Source: Rhodanobacter sp. UBA5168 (GTDB lineage: Bacteria; Pseudomonadota; Gammaproteobacteria; Xanthomonadales; Rhodanobacteraceae). Taken from it: 5,618 bases of DNA. The notes below the pieces were generated by a model. That model had not been told where the DNA came from, did no database searches, and saw only the letters and a program-made list of their open reading frames with translations. Of this stretch, positions 4,767 through 5,618 are shown in pieces; position 1 is the stretch's first letter; each line of letters opens with the position of its first letter. A program made the translations under genes and the position numbers. Location: contig DHXA01000046.1 in NCBI GenBank assembly GCA_002413455.1, positions 1 through 5,618 on the forward strand. The letters run 5' to 3'.

Positions 4767-5618
4767 TCAGGGCCCGATCCGCGTGCCACTGGCGGCGTCG
4801 AACAGGTGCAATCGCTGCGTCGCCACGCCCAGCGGCACGGCGCTGCCCGGTTCGGGCAAGGCCCGCGGCGACACTCGTGAGACCAAGGCCTGCGCGCCAT
4901 AACGGAGGTTGAGAAAAATCTCGTTGCCGACCGGCTCCAGCACTTCCAGCTGGGCGCTGAGCACGGCATCGCCGGCGCCCTGCGGTAGCAGGTCTTCCGG
5001 GCGAATCCCCAGCACCACCTCGCGATCGCGCCATGGCTGCCATGCCGCCGCCTGCGGCGGCTCGCCCAGCGCGATGTCGCCCTGCGCGCCGGCCAGTATC
5101 CAGCCGTGCTCGTGGCGCAGCGTACCGCGCAGCTGGTTCATCGCCGGGCTGCCGACGAAGCCGGCCACGAACAGATTGGCGGGCTTTTCGTACAGGTTCA
5201 TCGGGGTGTCGATCTGCTGGATCACCCCGCCGTCGAGCACCACGATGCGCTGGCCCAGGGTCATCGCCTCGATCTGGTCGTGGGTGACGTAGATCATGGT
5301 GGCCTTGAGCTGGCGATGCAGCCGCGCGATCTCCACCCGCATCGACAACCGCAGCTTGGCATCGAGGTTGGACAGCGGCTCGTCCAGCAGGAACACCTTG
5401 GGGTCGCGCACCAGCGCCCGGCCCAGCGCCACGCGCTGGCGCTGGCCGCCGGACAGCGCGGCCGGGCGCGAGGTCAGTCGCGCTTCCAGCTCCAGCGTCT
5501 TGGCCGCTGCCGCCACACGCTGGTCGATGTCGGCCTGCTTGTGCCCGCGCAGGCGCAGACCGAAGCCGAGGTTCTCGGCCACCGTCATGTGCGGATACAG
5601 CGCGTAGTTCTGGAACAC
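4767..5618 (-). CDS. Carbohydrate ABC transporter ATP-binding protein, MalK/UgpC type (N-terminus cut by right edge)
   Basis: The frame is open to the right edge and encodes 283 residues. The first visible residues are VFQNYALYPHMTV, the Q-loop region, which sits near residue 80 in MalK, so about 80 residues with Walker A are missing. In order come the ABC signature LSGGQRQRVALGRAL (55-69), Walker B VFLLDEP (75-81), D-loop SNLDAKLR (83-90) and H-loop VTHDQIEAMT (111-120, His113). After the ATPase domain a C-terminal regulatory TOBE/OB-like domain carries GIRPED (204-209), as in MalK, UgpC and MsmX. These CUT1-type ATPases power import of oligosaccharides or glycerol-3-phosphate at the inner membrane and can serve several permeases, so the substrate cannot be assigned. 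Its permease and binding-protein genes are not in view. The TGA stop is 69 bp before parA on the same strand with no clear terminator. Confidence 0.93.
   Translation of the reverse strand: MFQNYALYPHMTVAENLGFGLRLRGHKQADIDQRVAAAAKTLELEARLTSRPAALSGGQRQRVALGRALVRDPKVFLLDEPLSNLDAKLRLSMRVEIARLHRQLKATMIYVTHDQIEAMTLGQRIVVLDGGVIQQIDTPMNLYEKPANLFVAGFVGSPAMNQLRGTLRHEHGWILAGAQGDIALGEPPQAAAWQPWRDREVVLGIRPEDLLPQGAGDAVLSAQLEVLEPVGNEIFLNLRYGAQALVSRVSPRALPEPGSAVPLGVATQRLHLFDAASGTRIGP

Noticed and set aside
1..5618. Mobile elements, CRISPR arrays, tRNA or rRNA genes, toxin-antitoxin or defence genes.
   Set aside because: No transposase or integrase motifs, no regularly spaced repeats, no tRNA-like cloverleaf and no known defence domains were seen on either strand.

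Overview
The window is GC-rich chromosomal DNA from a bacterium, most likely a gammaproteobacterium of the Xanthomonadales / Rhodanobacteraceae type (Rhodanobacter, Dyella or Luteibacter-like). That placement is inferred from the high GC at third codon positions, the protein styles (a YeaO-like DUF488, an RssA-like patatin, chromosomal ParA/ParB) and an intergenic repeat of the 'LTPALSRxERE' type. It is not proven by any marker gene.

Layout from left to right: (1) the 5' end of an SLC13-type anion permease gene on the minus strand, cut by the left edge; (2) a divergent intergenic region with a palindrome near the permease start and a long imperfect hairpin before the next gene; (3) an RssA-like patatin phospholipase on the plus strand; (4) a convergent small DUF488/YeaO-like gene on the minus strand; (5) a family 2 glycosyltransferase of the dolichyl-phosphate mannosyltransferase type on the minus strand; (6) a 283-bp palindrome-rich spacer holding a dispersed repeat; (7) parB and parA, a tightly coupled minus-strand pair for chromosome partitioning; (8) the C-terminal three quarters of a MalK/UgpC-type sugar ABC transporter ATPase on the minus strand, cut by the right edge.

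Functionally, only parA-parB form a clear working unit: ParA ATPase and ParB CTPase/parS-binding protein segregate the chromosome origin region, and the two genes are separated by only 2 bp. The ABC ATPase lies upstream of parA on the same strand with a 69-bp gap. The glycosyltransferase follows parB after a spacer with terminator-like and repeat structures. The other genes look like independent housekeeping or envelope functions.

I see no mobile element, CRISPR array, RNA gene, phage gene or defence system. I do not find a novel multi-gene system here. The points most worth a second look are non-coding: the 12-bp bulged hairpin before the patatin gene, the perfect 9-bp hairpin and dispersed repeat between parB and the glycosyltransferase, the absence of a visible parS site, and the long low-complexity tail on ParA.
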